The translations under genes were made by a program, and so were the position numbers. DNA of 64,000 bases from Candidatus Pelagibacter communis (GTDB taxonomy: Bacteria > Pseudomonadota > Alphaproteobacteria > Pelagibacterales > Pelagibacteraceae): positions 1 to 64,000 of the forward strand of contig CVSD01000016.1 of assembly GCA_001179885.1 (NCBI GenBank). The letters run 5' to 3'. The notes beneath the pieces were generated by a model. It saw nothing but the letters and a program-made list of their open reading frames with translations, was not told the DNA's origin and ran no database searches. Positions 46,274-55,542 of this stretch are shown here, piece by piece (position 1 is the stretch's first letter; each line of letters starts with the position of its first letter).

Positions 46274-47125
46274 TTATATAGGTTCGTTATCGTTATCAGC
46301 TATAGTATCTTCTTCAGTTGTGTTCACATCTGAAGTGGTTTGTTTTGTTGGTGTTGGTGATGGGGATGGAGAGGCTAAATTTCTTTTTAAAGCTTTATCT
46401 AATTTTTTCTGTGTATCTTCTTGTGATAAGTTTAATATTATTTGAAATTCAGACAATATTCTTTCATAGGCTTTTTCAAATAATTGTCTTTCACTGTATG
46501 ATTGATCAACCATTAAATCATCCCCTTTATTTAAATCTCTTACCACCTCAGCTAGTTCATAAATTTTTCCAGATGAAATTTTTGCCTCATATTCTTGCGC
46601 CCTTCTGCTCCACATGGATCTTTTTATTTTAGGTTTACTTTTAAGAATTGAAATACATTTATTGACTTGGTTAATGGTTGCAAGGGGTCTTAGATGTGAT
46701 TGTTTATTTACTGGGACCATTCCATTTGCTTTATCTTTTTCAAATTTAATGACATAAGTTTCAACGTCTATCCCACCTATATTAATTTTTTTAAATTCAG
46801 TTATTTGTCCAACTCCGTGTTTTGGATATACTATATAATCTTTAATTTTATATTCTCTTTTTTCAGTTTCTTGTTTTTTTACTTTTTTGATCTCTGGTTT
46901 TGTTTCGGTGTTTTTAGAAATTCTTAAATTATCTGATTTTACCTCTATTTTTTTTTCAATATTGTTAGTTATTTTTTTTTTCCTAATTTTAGGAATCTTT
47001 TTAATTTTTTTTGTACTTTTTTTATTTTTTGTAATTTTTTTTGAAGTTATTTTGTTTTTAACTTTTTTTTTATTTTTTTTTTTAAAGGTTTTCTTTAAAA
47101 TATTTTTCAAACTTATTTTTTTCAT
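46274..47125 (-). CDS. carD: CarD-family transcriptional regulator with basic N-terminal extension
   Basis: Binds RNA polymerase beta and stabilises open complexes. The CarD/TRCF-RID domain starts near residue 92 ([17 protein letters not shown]), followed by the helical DNA-binding part to about 250 ([24 protein letters not shown]). The first 60 residues contain 28 lysines and no structure I recognise. An 11-base A-run in the coding strand (47073-47083) lies in this tail. The start overlaps fdxA by 44 bp; no later Met exists before the CarD domain. fdxA-carD adjacency is typical of Alphaproteobacteria. Confidence 0.9.
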   Translation of the reverse strand: MKKISLKNILKKTFKKKNKKKVKNKITSKKITKNKKSTKKIKKIPKIRKKKITNNIEKKIEVKSDNLRISKNTETKPEIKKVKKQETEKREYKIKDYIVYPKHGVGQITEFKKINIGGIDVETYVIKFEKDKANGMVPVNKQSHLRPLATINQVNKCISILKSKPKIKRSMWSRRAQEYEAKISSGKIYELAEVVRDLNKGDDLMVDQSYSERQLFEKAYERILSEFQIILNLSQEDTQKKLDKALKRNLASPSPSPTPTKQTTSDVNTTEEDTIADNDNEPI

Positions 47126-47408
47126 CTTTATATTTTTTATGATCCGAAGGTGGATCTTTTTTTTCAGTTATGTTTGGCCAGATTTCAGAGTACTGTTTAT
47201 TAATATCTAACCAACTTTCACTTCCAGGTTCTGTATCAGCTTTTATGGCATCGACAGGACACTCAGGCTCACAAACGCCACAATCTATACACTCATCAGG
47301 TTTAATTACAAGCATATTTTTTCCCTCATAAAAGCAATCGACGGGACAAACTTCAACACAATCCATCAGTTTGCACTTAATGCAATTTTCGTTAACTATA
47401 TAAGTCAT
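47082..47408 (-). CDS. fdxA: 7Fe ferredoxin FdxA
   Basis: Electron carrier with one [3Fe-4S] and one [4Fe-4S] cluster. Cysteines lie at 9, 12, 17, 21, 25 and at 40, 43, 46, 50 ([16 protein letters not shown]). At 108 residues, including the extended C-terminal region [15 protein letters not shown], it matches alphaproteobacterial FdxA. It overlaps the terB-like gene by one base and carD by 44. Confidence 0.94.
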   Translation of the reverse strand: MTYIVNENCIKCKLMDCVEVCPVDCFYEGKNMLVIKPDECIDCGVCEPECPVDAIKADTEPGSESWLDINKQYSEIWPNITEKKDPPSDHKKYKDEKNKFEKYFKENL

Positions 47409-47818
47409 TATTGATTTTCGTTTTTAATTTTCTCTTTGATATCCCCCATAATTTTTTTGTCAATATACATTAATCCAGCAAGTCTTCTCATTAGGTTTGT
47501 TTCAAACATGTCTGCTTCTTTATTTGAATAAATTATCCTCCAAAGAGTTTCTATAATTTTTATTTTTTTGTCTTCTTCCATATTTTTAACCTCTTTTGTA
47601 AAATCTAAAATTTGATTGGCGTTTTCCTCTAACATTTTTCCCTCTTGCATAATATCTTTTAAATCTTCATTGCTTACGCCTAACTTTATGAGAGCTTGAA
47701 TAATTATTTCCTCTTCTTTTTTTTCAAAATTTTCATCTATTTTTGCAGCGTGTATCAATAATGCTGCAATTTTAGTAAAATTATTAATATTATTTTGATT
47801 TTTTTTTTTAAAAAACAT
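47408..47818 (-). CDS. TerB-like protein
   Basis: A 136-residue all-helical soluble protein with the tellurite-resistance TerB fold pattern: [22 protein letters not shown], then [30 protein letters not shown]. The repeated D-x-x-F/M...E motifs are the putative metal-binding acidic residues. These proteins are widespread outside tellurite operons; no other ter genes are present. It follows the Suv3-type helicase by 6 bp and overlaps fdxA, a position that commonly holds a small S4-domain gene in relatives. Confidence 0.75.
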   Translation of the reverse strand: MFFKKKNQNNINNFTKIAALLIHAAKIDENFEKKEEEIIIQALIKLGVSNEDLKDIMQEGKMLEENANQILDFTKEVKNMEEDKKIKIIETLWRIIYSNKEADMFETNLMRRLAGLMYIDKKIMGDIKEKIKNENQ

Positions 47819-47824
47819 GATCTT

Positions 47825-50302
47825 TTAATGTAAATTTAAATCTTTCAAAACATCAAAGGGACTTTCTTTAATAGTTTTGTCTTTTATCTTTTTTAATTTT
47901 TTTTTAGGAAAATATTTAAAAAACACATCATTCTCTTTCTCAATAATTTTGTAGTTCATATTTTTAAGAAGTTTTTTAAAATTATCTTTACTACATCCTA
48001 ATAAATTTAACATTTCTGGAACTAATTTTATTTCCTTTTCTTTTTCTAGATTAGAATTAATAATTTGCACAAATAATCTTTCTAAAATATCAATTCTAAC
48101 ATACATAGAGCCAAATTTCTCAAACCCACAAAGTAGCATAAAACTCCTATTTCTAATTTTGTCATCTTCTAGGAAATTCAGGCCAAATGTTGGTGGTTTT
48201 AAATTAAAATATTTTTGATAATAATTTTTCCAAAGTAAAGTTCTTAATGAAACAGCTTCAGGCTTAATTAATTTGTAAAGAAAAACATGATATCTTCCAA
48301 ATTTTACACCAAGTTCTCTCAAAACTTTTCTTTCATTTTGACCAAGATTTTTTAAATATTCAGAAACATTATTTCTCTCAAGTACACCATTATTTTCATA
48401 AAGTTGATATGCAAGTGCTTTGATTGAAGAGTTTTTTTCTTTTAAATCTTTTAGATCAACAAGACTTTTAAGAATTATATTTATTTTATCTTTTAACCAT
48501 TTGTTTAAAAAATTAATTAATTTTTGAGTTTGGTTATTTTCAATAATATCATCTACTATTATCTCAATATTTGGATTCAGGTAATCTTTACCGGATAATA
48601 ACTTTGCTATCGGTGATTTTTGCCAATAAATTTTAAAATCATCTCTAAGTTCAATCAATCCAGTTTCTATTATCATTTCAATTCTTTTTAAAAGTTCAGG
48701 TCCCACACTTTGTCTTGCAGCTTTTTTGAGTGATTTAATATCAGTCTCTAATGCTCCTTTTTTTAAGTCGAGTTCTAATTTAAGCCCATTTATTTTCCCA
48801 ATAAATTGATTATCAATCATCACTTCATTATTTTCTAATATTTTAGTTTCAAATTTCATATCCTGTTTTAACCCTCTTGCAAGAACACTAGCTCTTTTAT
48901 CAATGAAAGTTTTTGTAAGTTCTTCATGTAATCTATCTGAAAGTTTATCTTCTAATAATTTTGTTTTTTCTATCCAATAATTTTGATTTTCTGTCCAATT
49001 ATTTTTATTAGAAACATATGACCAAGTCCTTACATTTGCAATTCTATTTGATAAAGAATCTACATTTCCATCTAATTTATCAAGCTTCATGAGCTGTAGT
49101 CTCATATATTCATTAGTAATTTTACCTTTTTCACTATTTAAATATTTGAAAACGTTTGCAATCACCTCATAGTGATTACCGTAGGATTTTTTTACAAAAT
49201 CTGGTATTTGACAACATTGCCAAAGAAGTCTCAATTTTTCTTCATTAAATTTGATATTTTCAAAATTTTTATCTCTTAAAAAAAATTTGAGAGCTTTTTC
49301 ATCTTCACATTCATGGATTTTTCTTAACCATTTTTCAACAGGTTTTTCATCTAAAGATTTAATCAATGAAGAAGTGCTATTAAAATTCAAATTTGAATTT
49401 CTCCAAAATAAAAATTGTATTTCTTCAAATTTATGATTTTCCAACAAGTCTACTTCCTCAGCATTAATTTCTCTACATTCTCCTGTTATTCCAAAATTAC
49501 CATCATTTAAGTACCTACCAGCTCTCCCAGCAATTTGTCCAATTTCAGATAAATTAAGTTTTCTTAATTTTTTTCCATCAAACTTTTTTAAATTTGAAAA
49601 ATAAACTTGATCAAGGTCCATATTTATACCCATACCAATGGCATCTGTTGCAACTAAAAAATCTACATCTCCTGATTGATATAATTCCACTTGTGCATTT
49701 CTTGTTTTTGGGCTTAGTGATCCCATTACAATCGCAGCACCACCTTTTTGTCTTCTAATTAATTCAGCAATTGCGTAAACCTCTTCAGCTGAAAATGCTA
49801 TAATCGCAGTTTTTCTTTGAATTCTTGAAATTTTTTTATGACCTGCATATGTAAGTTTAGATAATCTATTTCTATTAATAAATTCTATATCATCGTCTAA
49901 GTTTAAAATTATACTTCTGATAGTATTAGAACCCATTAACATTGTTAATTTAGTTCCCCTAAGATTTAATAACCTATCTGTAAAAATATGACCACGTTCA
50001 TGATCAGCACACATTTGTATCTCATCTACTCCTACAAAATCTAATTCTTTATCTACGGGCATTGATTCTACTGTGCATAAATAATATTTTGCATCAGCTG
50101 GGATTATTTTTTCTTCCCCAGTAATTAAGGCAACTTTATTTAACCCAATTTTTTTGACTAATTTGTCGTATACTTCTCTAGCTAATAATCTTAATGGGAA
50201 ACCAATCATTCCACAGTCAAATGACAACATAGTTTCAATAGCTAAATGAGTTTTGCCTGTGTTGGTTGGTCCAAGAACAGCAGTAATTTTATTTTTTGTC
50301 AT
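47825..50302 (-). CDS. Suv3-type RNA helicase
   Basis: DExH-like superfamily 2 helicase of 825 residues, homologous to mitochondrial SUV3/SUPV3L1. Walker A is GPTNTGKT (11-18) with the Suv3-style GPTNxGKTH context; Walker B-like VDEIQM is near 92-97; ERGHIFTDRLL and the motif VI QIAGRAGRY (near 247) are Suv3 hallmarks. The C-terminal half contains helicase-associated and Suv3-type helices, ending in a lysine-rich tail. In mitochondria SUV3 works with PNPase or DSS1 in RNA decay; pnp is in this window, but the interaction here is inference. Confidence 0.88.
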   Translation of the reverse strand: MTKNKITAVLGPTNTGKTHLAIETMLSFDCGMIGFPLRLLAREVYDKLVKKIGLNKVALITGEEKIIPADAKYYLCTVESMPVDKELDFVGVDEIQMCADHERGHIFTDRLLNLRGTKLTMLMGSNTIRSIILNLDDDIEFINRNRLSKLTYAGHKKISRIQRKTAIIAFSAEEVYAIAELIRRQKGGAAIVMGSLSPKTRNAQVELYQSGDVDFLVATDAIGMGINMDLDQVYFSNLKKFDGKKLRKLNLSEIGQIAGRAGRYLNDGNFGITGECREINAEEVDLLENHKFEEIQFLFWRNSNLNFNSTSSLIKSLDEKPVEKWLRKIHECEDEKALKFFLRDKNFENIKFNEEKLRLLWQCCQIPDFVKKSYGNHYEVIANVFKYLNSEKGKITNEYMRLQLMKLDKLDGNVDSLSNRIANVRTWSYVSNKNNWTENQNYWIEKTKLLEDKLSDRLHEELTKTFIDKRASVLARGLKQDMKFETKILENNEVMIDNQFIGKINGLKLELDLKKGALETDIKSLKKAARQSVGPELLKRIEMIIETGLIELRDDFKIYWQKSPIAKLLSGKDYLNPNIEIIVDDIIENNQTQKLINFLNKWLKDKINIILKSLVDLKDLKEKNSSIKALAYQLYENNGVLERNNVSEYLKNLGQNERKVLRELGVKFGRYHVFLYKLIKPEAVSLRTLLWKNYYQKYFNLKPPTFGLNFLEDDKIRNRSFMLLCGFEKFGSMYVRIDILERLFVQIINSNLEKEKEIKLVPEMLNLLGCSKDNFKKLLKNMNYKIIEKENDVFFKYFPKKKLKKIKDKTIKESPFDVLKDLNLH

Positions 50303-50422
50303 TTCTATCTTTGGTATACTAAAATTTTTATCTACCAGATGTTGTTAGTGTCAAAGAACAAAAATAGACTAAAACATGACCGAATCGGAGGATAAAAAGT
50401 TCTCATTTTAATTTCAATTATC
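50303..50422. other. Short intergenic region between helicase and thioesterase
   Basis: 120 bp upstream of the helicase gene and downstream of the thioesterase, both on the minus strand. The only + strand frame is 11 codons (50376-50411) and is probably chance. It should contain the helicase promoter; I see no convincing consensus elements. Confidence 0.4.
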
Positions 50423-50848
50423 TTAACCACCTGGTCCTAAATCAGATGGTTTAACTTTCAAAATTTTCCAAACTCCTGACGCAGATGTGATTATTTTATT
50501 ATTACATTTTAATTCACAAAATAAAAATACAAGAGTTTTTGTTTTTTTGAGGATTTTTACATTACCTGTAATTTCATCACCAATTTTTGATGCGCCAATA
50601 AATTTTAGATCTAAAGATATTGTAACACATGGTGCATTATCGGCAGATCTATATGCTGCTGTTCCTGCACCAGCATCTACTAATGCTGATAAATACCCCC
50701 CATGGGTTATGCCTGCTGCATTTAAATGATTTTCATTTATTGTTGATTTAAATTCATACTCATTTTCGGAAATATTTCTAAATAGAACACCTCCATTATG
50801 TTTCATAAAACCAGGTTTAAGACTAATTTGTTCAAACTTTTCAGACAT
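50423..50848 (-). CDS. PaaI-type acyl-CoA thioesterase (hotdog fold)
   Basis: A 141-residue hotdog protein. The catalytic helix region AAGITHGGYLSALVDAGAGTAAY holds HGG-x-x-x-x-LVD, the hallmark of PaaI/YbgC-like thioesterases, followed by CVTISLDLKFIGASKIGDEITG. The substrate is unknown. It is possibly linked to the acyl-CoA ligase and thiolase nearby, but it is transcribed alone. Confidence 0.85.
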   Translation of the reverse strand: MSEKFEQISLKPGFMKHNGGVLFRNISENEYEFKSTINENHLNAAGITHGGYLSALVDAGAGTAAYRSADNAPCVTISLDLKFIGASKIGDEITGNVKILKKTKTLVFLFCELKCNNKIITSASGVWKILKVKPSDLGPGG

Positions 50849-50969
50849 AATTTTTTTATAATATAAAAGTTAATATTAATAAAATGATAAAAATTATAAT
50901 GAAAAAATATATTACTGACATTTGTAAAGAAGTATTGATTAACCATTTAAACATATTATTTCCAATTCA

Positions 50970-51046
50970 TGGCGCGCCTGCTAGGAGTCGAACCCAGAAC
51001 CTCCTGGTCCGTAGCCAAGCGCTCTATCCAGTTGAGCTACAGGCGC
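50970..51046 (-). tRNA. tRNA-Arg (anticodon ACG)
   Basis: On the minus strand the acceptor stem GCGCCTG pairs with CAGGCGC, followed by discriminator G and an encoded CCA (50970-50972). The anticodon arm CTTGG-CTACGGA-CCAGG places ACG, which reads CGN codons after A34 deamination by TadA. The T arm contains GGTTCGACTCC. A TATAAT -10 element (plus positions 51064-51069) lies 18 bp upstream of the 5' end. Confidence 0.95.
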
Positions 51047-51118
51047 ATTTTTATTTTTATTTAATTATAGTATATCATTTTTTAGTGTATTTTAATGATA
51101 AGACAAATTTTAAATTTT

Positions 51119-52294
51119 ATGAGCAATAAATTAAAAGAAGTGGTTATTGTAAACGCTGTAAGAACCCCAATAGGTACTTATAAGGGGTCATTAAAAAACA
51201 TAAAATCTGACCAACTTGGATCTATAGTAATAAAAGAAGTTCTTAAAAAATCTAAATTTACAGCAGACGAAATTGATGAAGTAATTATGGGTCAAGTTTT
51301 AACTGCGGGAGCTGGACAGAATCCAGCAAGGCAGGCCGCAGTTAATGCTGGAATTCCAATTTCCAAACCTGCACACATAGTTAATCAAGTTTGTGGATCT
51401 GGACTTAGAGCTATTATATCAGGTTATCAATCAATAAAATTAGGAGAGTCAAATAATGTAATCTCAGGAGGTCAAGAAAGTATGTCTTCAGCTCCACATT
51501 CAATTTTTTATAGAGATGAAAAAAAATTATCAGAAGACAAATTATTAGATACAATGGTTAATGATGGATTAACTGATGCATTCAATAATTATCATATGGG
51601 TGTAACAGCAGAAAATGTTGCGAAAAAGTTTAATATAACAAGACAGGAACAAGATGAATTTGCTTTAAATTCTCAAAAAAAAACAGAATTAGCTATTGCT
51701 AATAACAAATTTAATGAAGAGTTAGTAAAAATAAATCATGAGGGAAACATTTTAGATAAAGATGAACATCCGAGGATAGGATTAAAAATGTCGGATTTAG
51801 AAAAACTAAAAACTGTTTTTCAAGATAATGGAACTATTACCCCAGGAAATTCTTCAGGTATTAACGATGGGGCTGCAGCTTTATTATTAACTTCATTAGA
51901 GGATGCAGAAAAAAGATCGATAAAACCATTAGTAAAAATTGTATCATGGTCTTCAACAGGAGTAGATCCATCTGTAATGGGTTTAGGACCTATTGAGGCT
52001 GTCCGTGAAGCAAGTAAAAAAGCAAAATGGAATTTAGATGAAATTGATTTATTTGAAATTAATGAAGCTTTTGCATCTCAAAGTATTGCAGTAATTCGAG
52101 AATTAGGAATTGATAAAAATAAAGTAAACGTTAATGGTGGAGCCATAGCTCTTGGTCATCCTATTGGTGCCTCTGGAGCAAGAATACTTGTAACTTTGAT
52201 ACATGAAATGAAAAGACAGAAAAAAAATAAAGGTTGTGCAACACTCTGCATAGGTGGAGGTATGGGGATAGCTTTATGCGTGGAGAGAATTTAG
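51119..52294 (+). CDS. Acetyl-CoA acetyltransferase (thiolase II)
   Basis: Condenses two acetyl-CoA or cleaves acetoacetyl-CoA. The acyl-enzyme cysteine is Cys92 (QVCGSGLRA); the second catalytic pair is His in GGAIALGHPIGASGARI and Cys in CIGGGMG. ATG 51119 is chosen (391 residues), giving MSNKLKEVVIVNAVRTPIG; an earlier ATG adds eight unconserved residues. Resembles AtoB/PhaA. No phaB or phaC is adjacent. Confidence 0.93.
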   Translation: MSNKLKEVVIVNAVRTPIGTYKGSLKNIKSDQLGSIVIKEVLKKSKFTADEIDEVIMGQVLTAGAGQNPARQAAVNAGIPISKPAHIVNQVCGSGLRAIISGYQSIKLGESNNVISGGQESMSSAPHSIFYRDEKKLSEDKLLDTMVNDGLTDAFNNYHMGVTAENVAKKFNITRQEQDEFALNSQKKTELAIANNKFNEELVKINHEGNILDKDEHPRIGLKMSDLEKLKTVFQDNGTITPGNSSGINDGAAALLLTSLEDAEKRSIKPLVKIVSWSSTGVDPSVMGLGPIEAVREASKKAKWNLDEIDLFEINEAFASQSIAVIRELGIDKNKVNVNGGAIALGHPIGASGARILVTLIHEMKRQKKNKGCATLCIGGGMGIALCVERI

Positions 52295-52467
52295 GAATTA
52301 ATTTTTCCGTATTTCTCCTCTAGCAAAATTTTTTGTATCCATATTTTAGCATCTACATAAGTGCTAACTTTGGGCTGAATAAGTGTTTTTAATAACTTTT
52401 TAATCATATTTGAAGCATGTATGTAAAGAGTGTCAAAAAATTGAGCAGAATGTGGTAAGATTTGCAT
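52291..52467 (-). CDS. Possible small protein, 58 aa, unknown
   Basis: An open frame filling most of the 209-bp gap between the thiolase and aceE. It begins MQILPHSAQFFDTLYIHA, contains a helical, lysine-rich middle (MIKKLLKTLIQPK) and ends KYGKINS. Its stop overlaps the thiolase stop by 4 bp, as in other convergent pairs here. There is no strong ribosome site. I do not recognise the sequence. The frame's length in AT-rich DNA and its fit into the gap support it moderately. Confidence 0.4.
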   Translation of the reverse strand: MQILPHSAQFFDTLYIHASNMIKKLLKTLIQPKVSTYVDAKIWIQKILLEEKYGKINS

Positions 52468-52503
52468 TTAACAACTTTTTTATAGTGTATAAGACATAAA
52501 AAG

Positions 52504-55500
52504 ATGACTGAAAAATTATTAGTTCCTGACATTGGTGATTTTGAAAATGTTGAGGTAATTGAATTATTGGTTAAAGAAGGTCAAGAAATTAAAAAGAACG
52601 ATCCTGTTATAACTATAGAAAGCGATAAATCTAGTGTTGAAATACCATCAATTTTTTCAGGTAAAATTGAGTCTATAGTTGTAAAAGTTGGTGATAAAGT
52701 TTCAAAAGATGATTTAATTTTAAATATATCAAGTGTTGATCAAAAGCTTTCTTCTTCACAAGATATTCCAAAAAATACAGAGAATTTAATCCAAGAAGCT
52801 GAAAGCTCTTTAAAAAAAACTGAAGAACAAAAAAAACCATTTCAAAAAATAGAAAAAGAAAAAACTCAAATAATGCAGGTTGTAAATGAGGGGGACATTG
52901 ATCCATTAGAGACAAGTGAATGGTTAGAGTCTTTAACAGAGGTTATAGAAAAAGATGGTAATCAGAGAGCTCACTATTTAATCAAAGAATTAATTAATAA
53001 AGCTTATATGGAAGGTGCCAATATTCCTTATACTCAAAACACACCCTATATAAATACTATCCCAGTTAGTGAGGAAAAAAAGTCGAATGGTGATCAGAAT
53101 ATTGAGAGAAGGATCAGATCATTAATAAGATGGAATGCTGCCGCGATGGTAGTAAGAGCAAATAAAAAATTCCCCGAACTTGGAGGTCATATAGGAACAT
53201 TTGCATCTGCAGCTACTCTCTATGACGTTGGTATGAATCATTTCTGGAGAGCTAAAAACAATAAATTTGGAGGTGATTTAGTTTATTTTCAAGGTCATAG
53301 CGCACCAGGGATGTATGCTAGAGCTTTCCTTGAAGGTCGACTTGATGAAAAGCAATTAGATAGTTTCAGACAAGAGGTTAATCCAGGTGGATTGTCTTCG
53401 TACCCACATCCGTGGCTGATGCCAAACTTTTGGCAATTTCCAACAGTGTCTATGGGGCTAGGCCCAATGTTAGCAATCTATCAAGCAAGGTACATGAAAT
53501 ATTTAATCAATAGAGGTTTAATTAAAGATGAAGGTAGAAAAGTTTGGGCATTTTTAGGTGATGGAGAAATGGATGAACCAGAATCTTTAGGTGCTATTGG
53601 TTTAGCAGCAAGAGAAAATTTAGATAATTTAATATTTGTAGTAAATTGTAATCTTCAAAGATTGGATGGTCCAGTTCGAGGTAATGGAAAAATTATACAA
53701 GAATTAGAGGGAATTTTTAGAGGAGCAGGATGGAATGTGATTAAGGTGATTTGGGGCTCATATTGGGATCCGCTATTAGCAAATGATAAAACAGGTCATT
53801 TAGTAAAAACAATGAATGAAACTGTTGATGGAGAGTACCAAGCAATGAAAGCTAGAGATGGCGCTTATGTGAGAGAAAAATTTTTTGGCAAATATCTAGA
53901 AACAAAAGAGTTGGTATCAAGTCTTTCTGATAAAGATATTTGGAGATTAAATAGAGGAGGACATGATCCTCATAAAGTTTTTGCTGCCTATGATAAAGCA
54001 TCAAAAAATATTGGAAGTCCCACAGTGGTAATTGCAAAGACTATAAAAGGTTATGGAATGGGAAAAAGTGGAGAGAGTGTAAACACTACGCATCAAACAA
54101 AAAAACTAGATATAGATGATTTAATGTATTACAGAGACAGGTTCGATGTACCACTTACAGATCAACAAGTAAAAAACATAGAATATTACAAACCAGATCA
54201 AAATTCTCCTGAAATTAAGTATCTTAAAGAAAGAAGACTTCAATTAGGTGGTTTCATTCCAGAGAGAACTACCTACGCAAAACCAATTAAGGCTCCACCA
54301 AAAGACATTTTTGATAACATGAAAGAATCAACAGGAAAAAAAGAAATGTCAACTACTATGGCTTTGGTTCGAATGCTTACAAATCTTTTGAGAGATAAAA
54401 ATGTTGCTCCAAGATTGGTGCCGATAATTCCGGATGAAGCTAGAACATTTGGTATGGAGGGTTTTTTCCAAAAGATTGGTATTTATGCTCATGAAGGACA
54501 AAAATACGAACCTGAAGACTCTGCACAATTAAGTTCTTACAGAGAGGAAAAAAGTGGACAAGTTTTAGAGGAAGGAATTAATGAAGCTGGTGCAATGTCT
54601 TCTTGGATTGCGGCAGGAACCTCCTATACAAATCATGATATTGAAATGATACCTATTTATCTTTTTTACTCGATGTTTGGATTTCAAAGAGTTGGGGACC
54701 TTGCATGGGCAGGTGCAGATAGTCAGTCTAGAGGATTTTTAATTGGAGCTACAGCTGGAAGAACAACTTTAGCTGGTGAAGGGCTCCAGCATCAAGATGG
54801 TCACAGTCATCTTATAGCTTCAACTATTCCTAACTGTGTATCATATGATCCTACATTTCATTATGAATTAGCAGTTATTTTTAGAGATGGATTAAAAAGG
54901 ATGCATGAAAAGAAAGAAAATATTTTCTATTACATTACAACTATGAATGAAAATTATCCTCATCCAGCTATGCCCAAAGATAAATCTTGTGAAGAAGGAA
55001 TTATAAAAGGAATGTATAAAATTAAAGAATTTAATAGATATAAAAAAACTAAAATCCAATTTTTGGGATCTGGCACAATTTTAAGAGAAATGATTGCAGG
55101 CGCTGAAATATTACAAAAAGAATATCAAATAGATAGTGAGATTTGGAGCGTAACAAGTTTTAATGAGTTAAGAAAAGATGGTCTAGAGGTAGAAAGATAT
55201 AATCTTTTAAATCCAGACAAGGAACCAAAAAAGTCTTACGTTGAAAAATGTTTAGGTACAACTGAAGGACCTATTTTAGCCGCTTCAGATTATATGAGAA
55301 TGAATTCAGATCAAATTAGGCCCTATGTTAATAAAAGTTTTTATTCATTAGGGACAGATGGTTTTGGACGAAGTGATACCAGAAAAAATTTAAGAAATTT
55401 TTTTGAAGTTGATAAGGAGCATGTTGTTGCTTATGGATTAAGTGTATTAGCTAAAGAACAGCTCATAGCATCTAAGTACGCTAAAGAAGCAATCAAAAAA

Positions 55501-55542
55501 TACAAAATAGATATTAATAAACCAATGCCAACAAAATTATAA
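52504..55542 (+). CDS. aceE: Pyruvate dehydrogenase E1 (homodimeric) with N-terminal lipoyl domain
   Basis: Thiamine-diphosphate E1 of pyruvate dehydrogenase, 1012 residues. Residues 1-75 are a lipoyl domain with the acceptor Lys42 in ESDKSSVEIP. A lysine/glutamate-rich linker (78-125) precedes the AceE body, beginning DPLETSEWLESLTEVIEKDG (132-151). The thiamine site includes GDGEMDEPES and the following LQRLDGPVRGN. E. coli AceE (887 residues) has no lipoyl domain, so this is a fusion. The lipoyl domain is about 50/69 identical (hand count) to that of AceF next door. aceF overlaps the stop by one base. No lpd is adjacent. Confidence 0.95.
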   Translation: MTEKLLVPDIGDFENVEVIELLVKEGQEIKKNDPVITIESDKSSVEIPSIFSGKIESIVVKVGDKVSKDDLILNISSVDQKLSSSQDIPKNTENLIQEAESSLKKTEEQKKPFQKIEKEKTQIMQVVNEGDIDPLETSEWLESLTEVIEKDGNQRAHYLIKELINKAYMEGANIPYTQNTPYINTIPVSEEKKSNGDQNIERRIRSLIRWNAAAMVVRANKKFPELGGHIGTFASAATLYDVGMNHFWRAKNNKFGGDLVYFQGHSAPGMYARAFLEGRLDEKQLDSFRQEVNPGGLSSYPHPWLMPNFWQFPTVSMGLGPMLAIYQARYMKYLINRGLIKDEGRKVWAFLGDGEMDEPESLGAIGLAARENLDNLIFVVNCNLQRLDGPVRGNGKIIQELEGIFRGAGWNVIKVIWGSYWDPLLANDKTGHLVKTMNETVDGEYQAMKARDGAYVREKFFGKYLETKELVSSLSDKDIWRLNRGGHDPHKVFAAYDKASKNIGSPTVVIAKTIKGYGMGKSGESVNTTHQTKKLDIDDLMYYRDRFDVPLTDQQVKNIEYYKPDQNSPEIKYLKERRLQLGGFIPERTTYAKPIKAPPKDIFDNMKESTGKKEMSTTMALVRMLTNLLRDKNVAPRLVPIIPDEARTFGMEGFFQKIGIYAHEGQKYEPEDSAQLSSYREEKSGQVLEEGINEAGAMSSWIAAGTSYTNHDIEMIPIYLFYSMFGFQRVGDLAWAGADSQSRGFLIGATAGRTTLAGEGLQHQDGHSHLIASTIPNCVSYDPTFHYELAVIFRDGLKRMHEKKENIFYYITTMNENYPHPAMPKDKSCEEGIIKGMYKIKEFNRYKKTKIQFLGSGTILREMIAGAEILQKEYQIDSEIWSVTSFNELRKDGLEVERYNLLNPDKEPKKSYVEKCLGTTEGPILAASDYMRMNSDQIRPYVNKSFYSLGTDGFGRSDTRKNLRNFFEVDKEHVVAYGLSVLAKEQLIASKYAKEAIKKYKIDINKPMPTKL

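Noticed and set aside
47408-47818. TerB-like gene as part of a tellurite/stress (ter) operon
   Set aside because: No terA, terC, terD or terZ is present; the neighbours are an RNA helicase, ferredoxin and carD.
50376-50411. 11-codon + strand frame upstream of the helicase
   Set aside because: Very short, no ribosome site, antisense-side location, and no terminator; probably chance.
50884-51129. 81-codon + strand open frame across the tRNA-Arg region
   Set aside because: Its middle encodes the familiar spurious peptide that arises from the antisense of a tRNA; the tRNA on the minus strand explains the sequence.
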